64,000 bases of DNA, taken from positions 54,904 through 118,903 of the forward strand of contig NZ_APLF01000007.1 in NCBI RefSeq assembly GCF_000355905.1, written 5' to 3'. A program made the position numbers and the translations under genes. The notes under the pieces are model-generated. The model was not told where the DNA came from. It made no database searches and saw only the letters and a program-made list of their open reading frames with translations. This stretch comes from Psychroflexus gondwanensis ACAM 44. Its GTDB lineage: Bacteria; Bacteroidota; Bacteroidia; Flavobacteriales; Flavobacteriaceae. Positions 44,612-53,815 of this stretch are shown one piece after another. The stretch's first letter is position 1. Every line of letters begins with the position of its first letter.

Positions 44612-47600
44612 TTAGTCTTTTATGAGTTTGAAGGTTTTTTCCCCTTGGTTAGTGTTCAGCTTAACAAGGTAAACCCCTGCGGTTCCGTTGAAATCCGTGA
44701 TCTCTATACTAGATTGGCCATTTGATTTTGCAGTGTATACTTGTTGACCTATTATATTGTAAATTTTTACTTCTGTATCTTGACCTGAGTCTATTCCACT
44801 TATGCTAAAGTTTCCCTTGGTTGGGTTAGGGTATAAACTTAGGTTTACTAAGTTTTCATCTCCTATCGATAAGCTCACCGGTTCAAATACCAAGCTAAAG
44901 CGATCAGATGCCACTGATTCTGGAATAGAAGACTCTATTGCAAAACTATAGGTGTTGTCTGAAGATGTGATTTCAGTAAGTGCTTCTAAATAGTTGTCTT
45001 TGACAAAAATTTGCGTGTTTAAGTTATCGGTCACATCAAACTTCATCACATAACTCTCCCGTCTATATTGATTTATAAACAAGGATAATTCTTCAGATTC
45101 TAGCGGTAAAGGGCGCTGCTCTATAGATGCGACTTCGTTACCTACAACTCTTCCCAAGTTTTCATCCAAGTTTCCGATTTTAAGAGCATCATCTTCAGTC
45201 GTTATCTTAAAAGATGTATCAAAGTTAATACGCAAACCATCTGCTGGAGTGTCTCCAAGATTATAAGACTCAAAATCATATAACATAATGTTGATGTATT
45301 CTGATTCTGATAATGACTTAACTGTAGTTTGCGTTTCGGCAACATTTTTTTGATCTTCTTCAAAATTTACTGAAGCAGCAGCATTTGCATCCACAAGAAC
45401 AAATGCAGATTGCATAGGCTGTAAAAATTCGTTTGCAGATGTTATAGGTGTGCCTAGTATTGTATTATCTGAAAAAGATGTACTTCCATCTGATAAATTT
45501 ACAGTGACATAAGCACCTCTTCCTCCTGGCTGTCCAGCCGTTGCAGCTCCTCCCAATGTTGGATCCCAGACATAATAAAAGGTATTTCTTATGTTGGTTG
45601 AATTTGCAGTCAATAACCTCATATCCACTTGAGCGTGATAAGGATTTGCTATAAAATTAATACTACCTGCTACTGGAGATAGCGAAGTTTGTGAATCTGA
45701 CCCAGTGGTTAGAATTCCTGTTGATCTTAATTTAGTATCTGTAGGAGAGGCTCCGTTAATGGTCACATTAATATTTCTATCACCTCTAATGAGTAATCGA
45801 TAAGGCTGATTTGCATTAAGAGTTTTTATATCTGTATTTGATATAGAACTCCAGTTTCTCCCTACATTATCAAAAGTGAACAGAGATGGATTACCACTTC
45901 CAGTGGCATCAAAACCGTTAGATCCAGCTATCGAGCCAGTAATATGAGTTCCATATCCAGGATTTAGATTTTGATTATCTGTTGGAAATATTAATCCAGT
46001 ATTGTTTGCCCCTTCTTGCCAATTTGCTCTAATATCGGTTGTTGTAGTTACAGATGGAGATATAAATCTAAAAGCGCGTCGAGCGGGATAGCACTGTTCT
46101 ACAGTAACATCGCCCACAATTACTCCTCCAACAGGACCTACTTGAGCGGTTTTTACTGGTGTTCCAAAATTACATCGTAAAGAAAGATTGCCATTCGTGT
46201 TTAAGGTGCCTTGATCAACATAAACTACTCCAAACAAATCTGCTGGGTCTGTAAAATCTACACTTGTTGAATTATCTAATCTTAGATTCTCAAAAGAGCC
46301 ACCTCCAGAAAGAGTCTGTGCCGAAGTTCCAGTTAAGACCACTTCACCATCGCCAGTTATCGTACCTCCATTGTTTACATCGCCAGTAATGCTTAATTGG
46401 TTACTTGCAGAAACAGTTAGACTTGCAGATCCATCAATAGCTATATTAGCAACGCCTAAGTTGTTATTCAAATCTCCATTTGCTGCAATAACAACACTAT
46501 TACTAGCAGAAGGAACTGTATTAAAATTCCAGTTAAGAGCAGTTTCCCAATCACCATCTGATTCTAGTATATATCGACTTGTAGCTAAAGTAAATCTCGA
46601 TTGATTTGTAATTGCGGTCACATTTGAAAACTCATAAACGCCTCCACCTACATCTGTAGCTCCAGAAATAGGAACTTCGTCGGCGAAGAATCCATCATTA
46701 TTAGTATCTATAATTAAACTTAAAGCTGATACTGGAAGTGTTCCTAGTGTACTCACATCAATTCTAAGATCTATTCCACCTACATCTACGGGATTATTTG
46801 ACGTATTTACTTCACTTACTCTCCAGACTCTATCTAAACTAACGAAATCTCCTGAAGTAGGAGAATCAGCAAAATTTGTAAAAGTGAGATCACCTTCATC
46901 ATGCCCCCAAAGTAGAAACTCATTATCATTAAGATCAGTTGGGTTTAAAACTCTTATAATCCCAGAACCTTGGGCATCGTTATGAATATTCGAGCCATCA
47001 ATTCGACCAATACCAGCAACTTCATTATCAAAATTACCATTTGCTGGATTATCCATTGCATATAGGTCATTGGCATCTAGAGCAAGCCCATACTTAGCTG
47101 ATAAATAGTTGTTTACAATTGTAGTTTGAGCCAGATTTAAAGCAAAATTATAGGTTATGAATTCATTTATGTAACCCCTAAGCCCCCCATTGTTTGTCGT
47201 AGCGTGCCTTCCAATTCTTGGGACGGGAGGAGTTGTGGGACCGTTGTTATCGTTTTGCGTGCCCTGATTCTGATTGTTATAAAAGATTTGATAATCGGTG
47301 TTATAATCTCTCCTTAACTGAATAAGTTTAGTCGATGTATTAATTAATGTAGTACTTGGAACACCCCCTAATCCGCCTCCAGAGTTATTTCTTTTTTGAT
47401 AAAAGTATTTATTTCCAGTTCCAGAATTATTAACAGGCTTTAAAGAAACAAGTTCATCGGTAGCTGTGGGTCTATCCAATATAAAATGACCAGAACCATC
47501 ATTAGTACCACCTGATTGTGAAAGTGTGTCTCTGAAGGCAATCAAATAAGTATAACTACTATTACCTGAAATACCTTGGGCTGGACCATCGATAAAAAGA

Positions 47601-47896
47601 TTTCCTGTAAATCTTAAACCTGGCTTTCCATTAGCAGCATCATCCTCAAATATAGGTCTGCTAGCGTTAGTAGCTATTGCATTTCTGTTATTACCAGATC
47701 TGTCGTTCCATTGTCTAACTCTATTCCCATCTAAATTAGCTGGAGTTGTGCCGTTATCTGAAAATGTGCCAAAATCGCCACTTAACCACATTTGGTTGGT
47801 TGAAGAGTTTCCAACACCACCGGGTCCCGTTTGGGAAAAGACCACTAAAGATACTAACAACAATAAAGTAGTTAGTAAGGAAGTAATTTTATTCAT
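44612..47896 (-). CDS. Large T9SS surface protein, tandem copy A
   Basis: 1094 residues with a signal peptide (ending VFSQ) and GPGGVGNSSTNQMWL directly after it. An N-terminal lectin/LamG-like region is followed by a Bacteroidota-specific domain (YSLNLAQ-type strands, LDANDLYAMDNPANGNFDNEVAGIGR, EFLLWGHDEG). The middle and C-terminal parts (about 560-1000) match the sister protein almost word for word (VGDVTVEQCYPARRAFRFISPSVTT, YGTHITG, LLIRGDRNIN). A sorting domain ends it (SLYPNPTKGNFSISGIDSGQDTEVKIYNIIGQQVY, GVYLVKLNTNQGEKTFKLIKD). It is likely a cell-surface or secreted adhesin; ligand unknown. It is followed after 4 nt by the small CTERM-like gene. Confidence 0.87.
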   Translation of the reverse strand: MNKITSLLTTLLLLVSLVVFSQTGPGGVGNSSTNQMWLSGDFGTFSDNGTTPANLDGNRVRQWNDRSGNNRNAIATNASRPIFEDDAANGKPGLRFTGNLFIDGPAQGISGNSSYTYLIAFRDTLSQSGGTNDGSGHFILDRPTATDELVSLKPVNNSGTGNKYFYQKRNNSGGGLGGVPSTTLINTSTKLIQLRRDYNTDYQIFYNNQNQGTQNDNNGPTTPPVPRIGRHATTNNGGLRGYINEFITYNFALNLAQTTIVNNYLSAKYGLALDANDLYAMDNPANGNFDNEVAGIGRIDGSNIHNDAQGSGIIRVLNPTDLNDNEFLLWGHDEGDLTFTNFADSPTSGDFVSLDRVWRVSEVNTSNNPVDVGGIDLRIDVSTLGTLPVSALSLIIDTNNDGFFADEVPISGATDVGGGVYEFSNVTAITNQSRFTLATSRYILESDGDWETALNWNFNTVPSASNSVVIAANGDLNNNLGVANIAIDGSASLTVSASNQLSITGDVNNGGTITGDGEVVLTGTSAQTLSGGGSFENLRLDNSTSVDFTDPADLFGVVYVDQGTLNTNGNLSLRCNFGTPVKTAQVGPVGGVIVGDVTVEQCYPARRAFRFISPSVTTTTDIRANWQEGANNTGLIFPTDNQNLNPGYGTHITGSIAGSNGFDATGSGNPSLFTFDNVGRNWSSISNTDIKTLNANQPYRLLIRGDRNINVTINGASPTDTKLRSTGILTTGSDSQTSLSPVAGSINFIANPYHAQVDMRLLTANSTNIRNTFYYVWDPTLGGAATAGQPGGRGAYVTVNLSDGSTSFSDNTILGTPITSANEFLQPMQSAFVLVDANAAASVNFEEDQKNVAETQTTVKSLSESEYINIMLYDFESYNLGDTPADGLRINFDTSFKITTEDDALKIGNLDENLGRVVGNEVASIEQRPLPLESEELSLFINQYRRESYVMKFDVTDNLNTQIFVKDNYLEALTEITSSDNTYSFAIESSIPESVASDRFSLVFEPVSLSIGDENLVNLSLYPNPTKGNFSISGIDSGQDTEVKIYNIIGQQVYTAKSNGQSSIEITDFNGTAGVYLVKLNTNQGEKTFKLIKD

Positions 47897-47913
47897 TTAA
47901 GATTAGTTTTAAG

Positions 47914-47961
47914 CGAAAATAAATTTCCTGTTCTCAATTTCTTGTAGAATAAGTTCGAAAT
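47914..47961 (-). promoter_or_regulatory. Shared promoter element, copy 2 (T9SS gene at 44612-47896)
   Basis: Minus-strand ATTTCGAACTTATTCTACAA (47942-47961), a 20-nt gap, then TATTTTCG (47914-47921), a near -7 box with one mismatch, 18 nt before the start. Identical over 20 bp to copy 1. Confidence 0.7.
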
Positions 47962-48020
47962 CAATTGATTCTATTAAATAATAGTTTCAAGTTTGACTTT
48001 TTAATTAAATGAGAAAAGAG

Positions 48021-48050
48021 AAAAACCATCTGATTGCTCAGATGGTTTTT
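48021..48050 (-). terminator. Terminator after small CTERM-like gene, copy B
   Basis: A 13-bp stem AAAAACCATCTGA / TCAGATGGTTTTT with a TTGC loop, 29 nt after the stop of the small gene at 48080. It is the same hairpin as at 44343-44370. Confidence 0.85.
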
Positions 48051-48151
48051 CTCTTTTATGTTATTATGACTGATTTTCTCTAGTCTTGTTTTCTCGTCTG
48101 CCTTATCCCTAAGTAACCTCCTACTGCTAGACCTAAAGCGATAAGACCACT
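48021..48151 (-). repeat. Duplicated 3' block: end of small gene plus terminator (copy B)
   Basis: 131 bp, one mismatch to 44342-44472. The exact conservation of the non-coding spacer as well as of the coding part shows a recent duplication or gene conversion rather than protein-level selection. Confidence 0.9.
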
Positions 48152-48283
48152 GATAGAGGCCACTGGCTCATCATTAACATCATCATCAAAAATTGGAATT
48201 TGTGCATAAGAACTAGCCGTTGAGATAATAATGAAGGCAAGAACTAAGGCTAACGTCATATACTGTGATTTGTTTATTTTCAT
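48080..48283 (-). CDS. Small CTERM-like membrane protein, copy B
   Basis: 67 residues, paralogue of the protein at 44401-44607. The signal peptide (ending SYAQ) is nearly the same, the linker differs (IPIFDDDVNDEP versus LGDIGFPDDVDDEP), and the last 29 residues, from PVASISGL to RQTRKQD, are identical. The conserved tail with a variable middle suggests that the tail is the functional sorting or anchoring signal. It starts 4 nt after the stop of the large T9SS gene and ends before a terminator. Confidence 0.75.
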   Translation of the reverse strand: MKINKSQYMTLALVLAFIIISTASSYAQIPIFDDDVNDEPVASISGLIALGLAVGGYLGIRQTRKQD

Positions 48284-48287
48284 GATC

Positions 48288-51200
48288 TTAGTCTTTTATA
48301 AGTTTGAAGGTTTTTTCGCCTTGATTAGTTTTTAGCTTCACAAGGTATACCCCTGTGGTTCCATTGAAATCTGCGATCTCTAGTGTAGATTGGCCACTTG
48401 ATTTTGCAGTGTACACTTGTTGTCCTATCAGGTTATAAATTTTTACTTCTGTATCTTGACCTGAGTCTATTCCACTTATGCTAAAGTTGCCCTTGGTTGG
48501 GTTAGGGTACAAACTTAGGTTTACTAAGCTTTGCTCTGGTGTCGATAAGCTCACCGGTTCAAACACCAAGCTAAAACGATCTGATGCCACTGATTCTGGA
48601 ATAGAAGACTCTATTGCAAAACTATAGATGTTGTCTGAAGATGTGATTTCAGTAAGTGCGTCTAAATAGTTGTCTTTGACAAAAATTTGCGTGTTTAAGT
48701 TATCGGTCACATCAAACTTCATCACATAACTCTCCCGTCTATATTGATTGATAAACAAAGGCAATTCTTGTGTAGCCTCTGGAAGTGGTCTACGCTCAAT
48801 CGCTGAGAAAGCATTGCCTTCTACTCTAGCTAAGTTTTCATCTAGATTACCAAGTTTTGGTGAATCGTCTTCCGTTGAGATACTAAAGGATTTATCAAAG
48901 TTAATTCTCAATCCATCCGATGGTGTGCTGCCTTGTGAAAAGGCCTCTGCGTTGAACAATTGAATATTGATATACTCTTGAACACTATTAGATTTAACAA
49001 CCGTCTGGGTCTGATTAACCGCTTTCATAGCTTCTTGGAAAGTCACTGATGCTGTAGCATCTGTACCTGTCCTTACAAAGAATGCCTGCATTGGTTGTAG
49101 GAATTCATTGGCTGATGAGCTTGATGTATTATTTCCAGTACCTAAGTCAACCGCAACATAAGCGCCTCTACCTCCAGGCGAACCCGGGGCGGGTATGCCG
49201 CCAAGAGTGGGATCCCAAACATAGTATTCTAGTCCACTTATATTGGATGAACCCGTAACAAGAGCATTCATATCCACTTGGGCTTGATAAGGGTTACCTA
49301 TAAAGTTAAAGGCATCTGCCGTATTCGATAAGTTTATTTCAGTTTGTGTTCCTGCAGCCAAAACTCCTGTCGCTGATAAACGTGTATTTGTTGGAGGTGA
49401 CCCATTAAGTGTAATGTTGATACTTCTATCGCCCCTCAAAAATAAGCGATAAGCTTCTCCAGCGGTTAAACCACCATTCGTATTTGTTAACCTATCCCAG
49501 CTTGGTGTTGCATTATTAAAGGTAAACATAGATGCGTTCCCCGATGGGCTATAATCAAAGCCATTATTGCCATCTTGGCCTACACTAGCATTAGCAGAAC
49601 CTGGTGATACTCCTGTGATATGCGTTCCATATCCAGGTCTTGGATCATCCTGATATCCAGCCGGGTTTTCTTGCCAATTTTCTCGTATAGACGTTGAAGT
49701 TGTTACCGATGGAGATATAAGCCTAAAAGCTCGTCGAGCGGGATAGCACTGTTCTACAGTAACATCTCCCACAATTGTTCCTCCAACAGGACCCACCTGA
49801 GCCGTTTTTCCTGGTGTTCCAAAATTGCAAATGAGATTAATATCGTCTCCTGTAATAAGTGTTCCACCTCTAACATCCAAGAGATTATTAATATCGAGAG
49901 TGGTATCTAGATTGATACTAGTATTTGCATGAGTAATAAAGTTTGCAACTTCAAAACTTTTTCCAGATATAAATTTATTCAAATCTCCAGAAAATTCCAA
50001 TGTCCCTTCCGAACCATCAAAGACACCGTTGTTTACAAATTGCTTTTTGATATCTAGAATGTTGTTATTCAATGATAAATCAGAATTATTTGTAATAGTT
50101 GCACAGAAGCAATTAGCATCTTCATTTAATTCAGCATTTGCACCATCAATAATAAGCTTTCTACCAAAGTCTGAGGTGTTTGGAGCATTTGCTAAACCAG
50201 AGCCATTTGAGAAAGAAGTTCCATCCCAAAGAATAGGCACAATCGTTTTGAATCTTAATTTAATATAGTCTCCGTTTGCAAAATTTACTCCAGAAAAAAC
50301 AACATCGTTTCCAGAAACAGATGATGAAGAAATAATCGTGGGATTAACAAAGTTAGGAGAGCTACTGACAAGAAGTTCTGCAACATTAGGATCTAAACCG
50401 ATTGAAGAAGTATCAAAAGATATATCAACATCACCAACATCACCATTGTATTTACCAATCCTCCATGTCGCCTCAGTAAGTATGTCATCTGGAGCAACGC
50501 TAAGACAATCTATAGAAGTAAAATCTAAACTTGAATCATTTAATATATCACTTCCAATAAATAAGTACTCACCATTGTTCAAATTACTAGGATTATTGAC
50601 TCTTATAATTCCAGAACCCTTGGAGTTTCTATGTGAATCTGATGAAGATTCTCTACCAATACCTATAACATTAAAGTCGAAATTTCCATTTGCTGGATTA
50701 TCAAGCGTGTAGATATTATTTGCAATACTTATATCGAACTTTGAAGAAAGATAGTTATCTATAATTTTTCTTTGAGTTTGATTTACAGCCGTATTGTAAA
50801 AAATTATTTCAGGTATCTGTCCTGCAAAGTGTCGTTCATCTGATACATTTAATTTACCTATGGTAACTTGACTTGTGCTTGAATTGATTTGAGTTGAAGA
50901 GATTGTAGAACTTGTTGCAACCAATTCTGAATCTTTATATAGTTTTTGTCTATTGCCTGCTGCCTGTAAACCATTAAATGAAGCACTTATAATAAAATTA
51001 CTATTATTCGATACTTCACTATTAGGTCCACCATCTAATCTTCCATTACCTCTATTATTTACATCTGTGTATGTCTTATTTCCTTCAAAGAAAAACATTG
51101 TAAATGAATAAACAGTAGAAGATTGATTATCTCGTTTTGAAATGATAGCTTGCGCAGCTGGTGAACCAAGATTACTTGGCCTAGCTACACTAAATAAACT

Positions 51201-51551
51201 CATCTGATTAATTCCTCCAAAATTTGATGCATCACCTGGAATTGTCATAAAATCTGATGTAGATGAATCGTCTCCACCAGAAAAGTCTATAACAGGAAGG
51301 TTATTTAAACTAGAAGTAGCTCGAAAGATAGGTCGATTCTGCTGTGTAAGTTGAGATGCTGTATTGTTATTATCTGATGAATCATACCAAAATTCAACCA
51401 GATCTCCTTCACTTAAGTTTAGATTATCAGTTTTAAGCCAAAGATTTAAATTGCTTGGACTTCCAACTCCTCCTGGTCCATTTTGTGCAAAAATGAATGG
51501 AGATACTAAAATAAATGGTAGTATGAAAATTACAAAAGTAAATTTTTTCAT
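48288..51551 (-). CDS. Large T9SS surface protein, tandem copy B
   Basis: The start is at 51551 (MKKFTFVIFILPFILVSPFIFAQ), the ATG giving a clean signal peptide; a frame nine codons longer is less plausible. 1087 residues. GPGGVGSPSNLNLWLKTDNLN opens the mature protein, then come a concanavalin/LamG-like region (FMTIPGDASNFGGINQMSLFSVARPS, HFAGQIPEIIFYN), LDNPANGNFDFNVIGIGRES, and the shared C-terminal half (VGDVTVEQCYPARRAFRLISPSVTTSTSI, YGTHITGVSPG, LFLRGDRSIN). The sorting domain ends GEKTFKLIKD. The N-terminal part differs from copy A far more than the C-terminal half does, hinting at diversification of the binding domain. Confidence 0.87.
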   Translation of the reverse strand: MKKFTFVIFILPFILVSPFIFAQNGPGGVGSPSNLNLWLKTDNLNLSEGDLVEFWYDSSDNNNTASQLTQQNRPIFRATSSLNNLPVIDFSGGDDSSTSDFMTIPGDASNFGGINQMSLFSVARPSNLGSPAAQAIISKRDNQSSTVYSFTMFFFEGNKTYTDVNNRGNGRLDGGPNSEVSNNSNFIISASFNGLQAAGNRQKLYKDSELVATSSTISSTQINSSTSQVTIGKLNVSDERHFAGQIPEIIFYNTAVNQTQRKIIDNYLSSKFDISIANNIYTLDNPANGNFDFNVIGIGRESSSDSHRNSKGSGIIRVNNPSNLNNGEYLFIGSDILNDSSLDFTSIDCLSVAPDDILTEATWRIGKYNGDVGDVDISFDTSSIGLDPNVAELLVSSSPNFVNPTIISSSSVSGNDVVFSGVNFANGDYIKLRFKTIVPILWDGTSFSNGSGLANAPNTSDFGRKLIIDGANAELNEDANCFCATITNNSDLSLNNNILDIKKQFVNNGVFDGSEGTLEFSGDLNKFISGKSFEVANFITHANTSINLDTTLDINNLLDVRGGTLITGDDINLICNFGTPGKTAQVGPVGGTIVGDVTVEQCYPARRAFRLISPSVTTSTSIRENWQENPAGYQDDPRPGYGTHITGVSPGSANASVGQDGNNGFDYSPSGNASMFTFNNATPSWDRLTNTNGGLTAGEAYRLFLRGDRSINITLNGSPPTNTRLSATGVLAAGTQTEINLSNTADAFNFIGNPYQAQVDMNALVTGSSNISGLEYYVWDPTLGGIPAPGSPGGRGAYVAVDLGTGNNTSSSSANEFLQPMQAFFVRTGTDATASVTFQEAMKAVNQTQTVVKSNSVQEYINIQLFNAEAFSQGSTPSDGLRINFDKSFSISTEDDSPKLGNLDENLARVEGNAFSAIERRPLPEATQELPLFINQYRRESYVMKFDVTDNLNTQIFVKDNYLDALTEITSSDNIYSFAIESSIPESVASDRFSLVFEPVSLSTPEQSLVNLSLYPNPTKGNFSISGIDSGQDTEVKIYNLIGQQVYTAKSSGQSTLEIADFNGTTGVYLVKLKTNQGEKTFKLIKD

Positions 51552-51567
51552 AAGAATAGATTTTAAA

Positions 51568-51615
51568 CAAAAATACATTGCTTATTCTCAATTTCTTGTA
51601 GAATTAGTTCGAAAT
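51568..51615 (-). promoter_or_regulatory. Shared promoter element, copy 3 (T9SS gene at 48288-51551)
   Basis: Minus-strand ATTTCGAACTAATTCTACAA (51596-51615, one change from copies 1 and 2), a 20-nt gap, then TATTTTTG (51568-51575), an exact TAnnTTTG box, 17 nt before the start. The flanking TTGAGAA is also shared with copy 2. Confidence 0.7.
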
Positions 51616-51666
51616 TTACTCTTAAAGGGCTCTATAAAAGCAACTTAAAGATAATATGGACAAAAC

Positions 51667-52863
51667 TTATTGAAGAGAGCGTTTCACCGTTTGAGAAGAA
51701 ATATAGGACGCTAGTAAACCTAAACTGGATATGGTTACAAACACAATGACGATATTTACCAACTCCAATCTAACGGGATAAGCTAAATTTGGAGTAATCA
51801 TAATCCATTGGAACTGAAGTTGGGTTACCACCACTATAATCGCAAGAACAAGACCAATGATGCCCCCAGCGATACTCATTAAGCTACCCTGAAAGAAGAA
51901 GATTCGCTGTATCTCGATCTCGGTTAAGCCCAAATTCAGAAGAGTTTTAGAATTTTGCCGCTTTTCTAACACGGCCATGATGATAGATCCTATCACATTA
52001 AAAAGGGCAATAATAATCACTAAGGTAAAAATAAGATAAACCGCCAGATTTTCTGTATTCAACATTTTATAAAGACTATCATTCAGCTGAATTCTATCTT
52101 TTACCAGCACCTGATTATCGAAAATGTCCTCCACTTCTTTTTTGACTGAAGCCATATCGGCTGACTTGGCAATTTGCAGTTCGAGAGAAGTCACTTCATT
52201 TGGCTTCAACTGTAGCAACTGTCTGGCAAAATTTAGATCTGTAAAAGCATATTTTTTATCCAACTCTTCGTTGATAGAGTAAATTCCTGTCACCGTAGCG
52301 TTAGCCGTTCTAAAAGCGTCTTTTACATCCAGAATTTGTCCCTTGCCTGGTTTGGGGACGTAAAACTTTAAAAGACCTGAATAGTCTCTAACCCCTACAG
52401 AAAGTTTCCTAGAGAGATCGTTTCCTAACACCACTTGGTAAGCGTCTTTTTCTATCCACTGTCCCAAAAAGATACTCGATTTTATAGCATTGATGGTTTT
52501 AAAGGTGGTATCTACACCCTTGATAAAGCCTGGCGTGTTTTTAGATTTGAAACTCAGCAGAACGCGTTCTTCAATCACTTCAGAATAGAGAACGATATCT
52601 GGATTATTCGATAAAGCAGAGCGTTGACTAGACTCTAATGTAAAGGTCTTCCCTACTTTGGAAAACACCTTGAGGTCTGGGTCAAATTTATTGGTAAAAG
52701 ATAAGCTGAACTCCTTAAGTCCAGAAAAGGCAGATAAAACGATAAACAAAGCCAAAGCACCAGCGATAACGCCTATAGAGGCAATCCAAGTGATGACGTT
52801 TATAGCCGAGTTGGAACTCTTGGAAAAGAAATAGCGCTTAGCGATGTAAAAGGAAACATTCAA
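51667..52863 (-). CDS. LolE/FtsX-like ABC transporter permease
   Basis: 398 residues with the MacB/LolE layout. A first transmembrane segment (about 21-47: INVITWIASIGVIAGALALFIVLSAFSGLKEF) is followed by a periplasmic domain of about 220 residues. Three more helices follow (about 272-300, 322-347, 365-392) with the FtsX-type KTLLNLGLTEIEIQRIFFFQGSLMSIAGGIIG. In Bacteroidota such permeases work with a LolD-like ATPase to release lipoproteins to the outer membrane; no ATPase gene is adjacent. It overlaps rbfA by 4 nt. Confidence 0.87.
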   Translation of the reverse strand: MNVSFYIAKRYFFSKSSNSAINVITWIASIGVIAGALALFIVLSAFSGLKEFSLSFTNKFDPDLKVFSKVGKTFTLESSQRSALSNNPDIVLYSEVIEERVLLSFKSKNTPGFIKGVDTTFKTINAIKSSIFLGQWIEKDAYQVVLGNDLSRKLSVGVRDYSGLLKFYVPKPGKGQILDVKDAFRTANATVTGIYSINEELDKKYAFTDLNFARQLLQLKPNEVTSLELQIAKSADMASVKKEVEDIFDNQVLVKDRIQLNDSLYKMLNTENLAVYLIFTLVIIIALFNVIGSIIMAVLEKRQNSKTLLNLGLTEIEIQRIFFFQGSLMSIAGGIIGLVLAIIVVVTQLQFQWIMITPNLAYPVRLELVNIVIVFVTISSLGLLASYISSQTVKRSLQ

Positions 52864-53252
52864 TTTTTCTTACGCTTGTTCAATAAGTCAGGATTTTTGA
52901 TTGGGTCGTTTTTCCCCTTAAAAGCTTGTTCTAAATCGTTGATATATTCTATAGAATCGTCGTTAAAGAATTCTAGTTCTGGCATACGTCGCAACTGGTT
53001 TTTGGTTCTCGTGGCGACTTGATGCTTTATTTTGGATTTCATCGTTCGGATTTCTTCCACAATTTGCTCAGACTTTTCAGAAGGAAAAATGCTTAGATGC
53101 GCTTTGGCTTGCAGTAAATCTGGAGTCACCTTCACCTTGGTCACCGAAATAATTAAGTTTTGAGTGCCAGCCGCTTTGAGCTCAAGTTGAATCACTTCAG
53201 CCAAATCTTTTTGAAGTATTCCTGCGATTTTCTTTTGTCTATTTGATTCCAT
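52860..53252 (-). CDS. rbfA: RbfA, 30S ribosome-binding factor
   Basis: A 130-residue KH-like protein needed for late maturation of 16S rRNA, especially in the cold. Seen: RQKKIAGILQKDLAEVIQLEL (5-25), ISVTKVKVTPDLLQAKAHLSIFPS (about 35-58) and HQVATRTKNQLRRMPELEFFNDDSIEY (about 78-105), the usual RbfA core. The C-terminal tail is Lys-rich. It overlaps the downstream permease by 4 nt. Confidence 0.94.
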   Translation of the reverse strand: MESNRQKKIAGILQKDLAEVIQLELKAAGTQNLIISVTKVKVTPDLLQAKAHLSIFPSEKSEQIVEEIRTMKSKIKHQVATRTKNQLRRMPELEFFNDDSIEYINDLEQAFKGKNDPIKNPDLLNKRKKN

Positions 53253-53256
53253 GTTG

Positions 53257-53264
53257 CAAAGGTA
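53257..53264 (-). promoter_or_regulatory. Candidate -7 box for rbfA
   Basis: Minus-strand TACCTTTG, a match to TAnnTTTG, 5-12 nt before the rbfA ATG. If used, the transcript would have almost no leader. Support is weak. Confidence 0.25.
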
Positions 53265-53337
53265 GAATAATTATATAAATGCTAGTTTTGTGAATGATGT
53301 AAACTTTAGCACATTTAAATTTAAAAATTCACCTCCT

Positions 53338-53742
53338 ATGATCAAAAAAATAGAACATATTGGTATCGCTGTCAACGACCTAGAGGCGGCCACCAAAACC
53401 TATGAAACTTTATTTAAAGCCTCTCCTTACAAAACGGAAACCGTAGAACGGGAAGGCGTGAAAACTGTTTTTTTTGAATGTGGAGAAAGCAAAATCGAGC
53501 TACTGGGAGCCACGCGAGACGATAGCCCAATTGGCAAATACCTCAGCAAGCAACGGGAAGGCATTCACCACATCGCCTTTTTTGTAGATGACCTCGCTGC
53601 TGAAATGTCTAGGTTACAGCAAGAAGGTTTTCAGCTCTTAAGTGAGTCGCCCAAACCTGGTGCAGACGATAAATCTATTGTGTTTTTACACCCCAAAGGC
53701 AACCATGGCGTGCTCATAGAACTTTGTGAAGATCGAGCTTGA
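53338..53742 (+). CDS. mce: Methylmalonyl-CoA epimerase
   Basis: The ATG at 53338 (MIKKIEHIGIAVNDLEAATKTYETLF) is preferred over a GTG 48 nt upstream because it begins exactly where the family begins. The 134-residue VOC-fold enzyme interconverts the two epimers of methylmalonyl-CoA. Seen: HIGIAV (metal-binding His), VFFECGESKIELLGATRDDSPIGKYL, GIHHIAFFVDDLAAEM, RPG-like PKPGADDKSIVFLHPKGNHGVLIELCE. All metal-ligand positions look intact. Confidence 0.93.
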   Translation: MIKKIEHIGIAVNDLEAATKTYETLFKASPYKTETVEREGVKTVFFECGESKIELLGATRDDSPIGKYLSKQREGIHHIAFFVDDLAAEMSRLQQEGFQLLSESPKPGADDKSIVFLHPKGNHGVLIELCEDRA

Positions 53743-53815
53743 TTTAATTCAAGAATTATTTTGGCTGGTAGTAAACTTATACTTATTTTTGCCCTCCTGA
53801 ATAATAATCAGCCTT

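Noticed and set aside
47982..47994. TAGTTTCAAGTTT shared with the inverted repeat arm at 57934
   Set aside because: 13 bp of low-complexity sequence without the heptad repeat or an inverted partner; likely coincidence.
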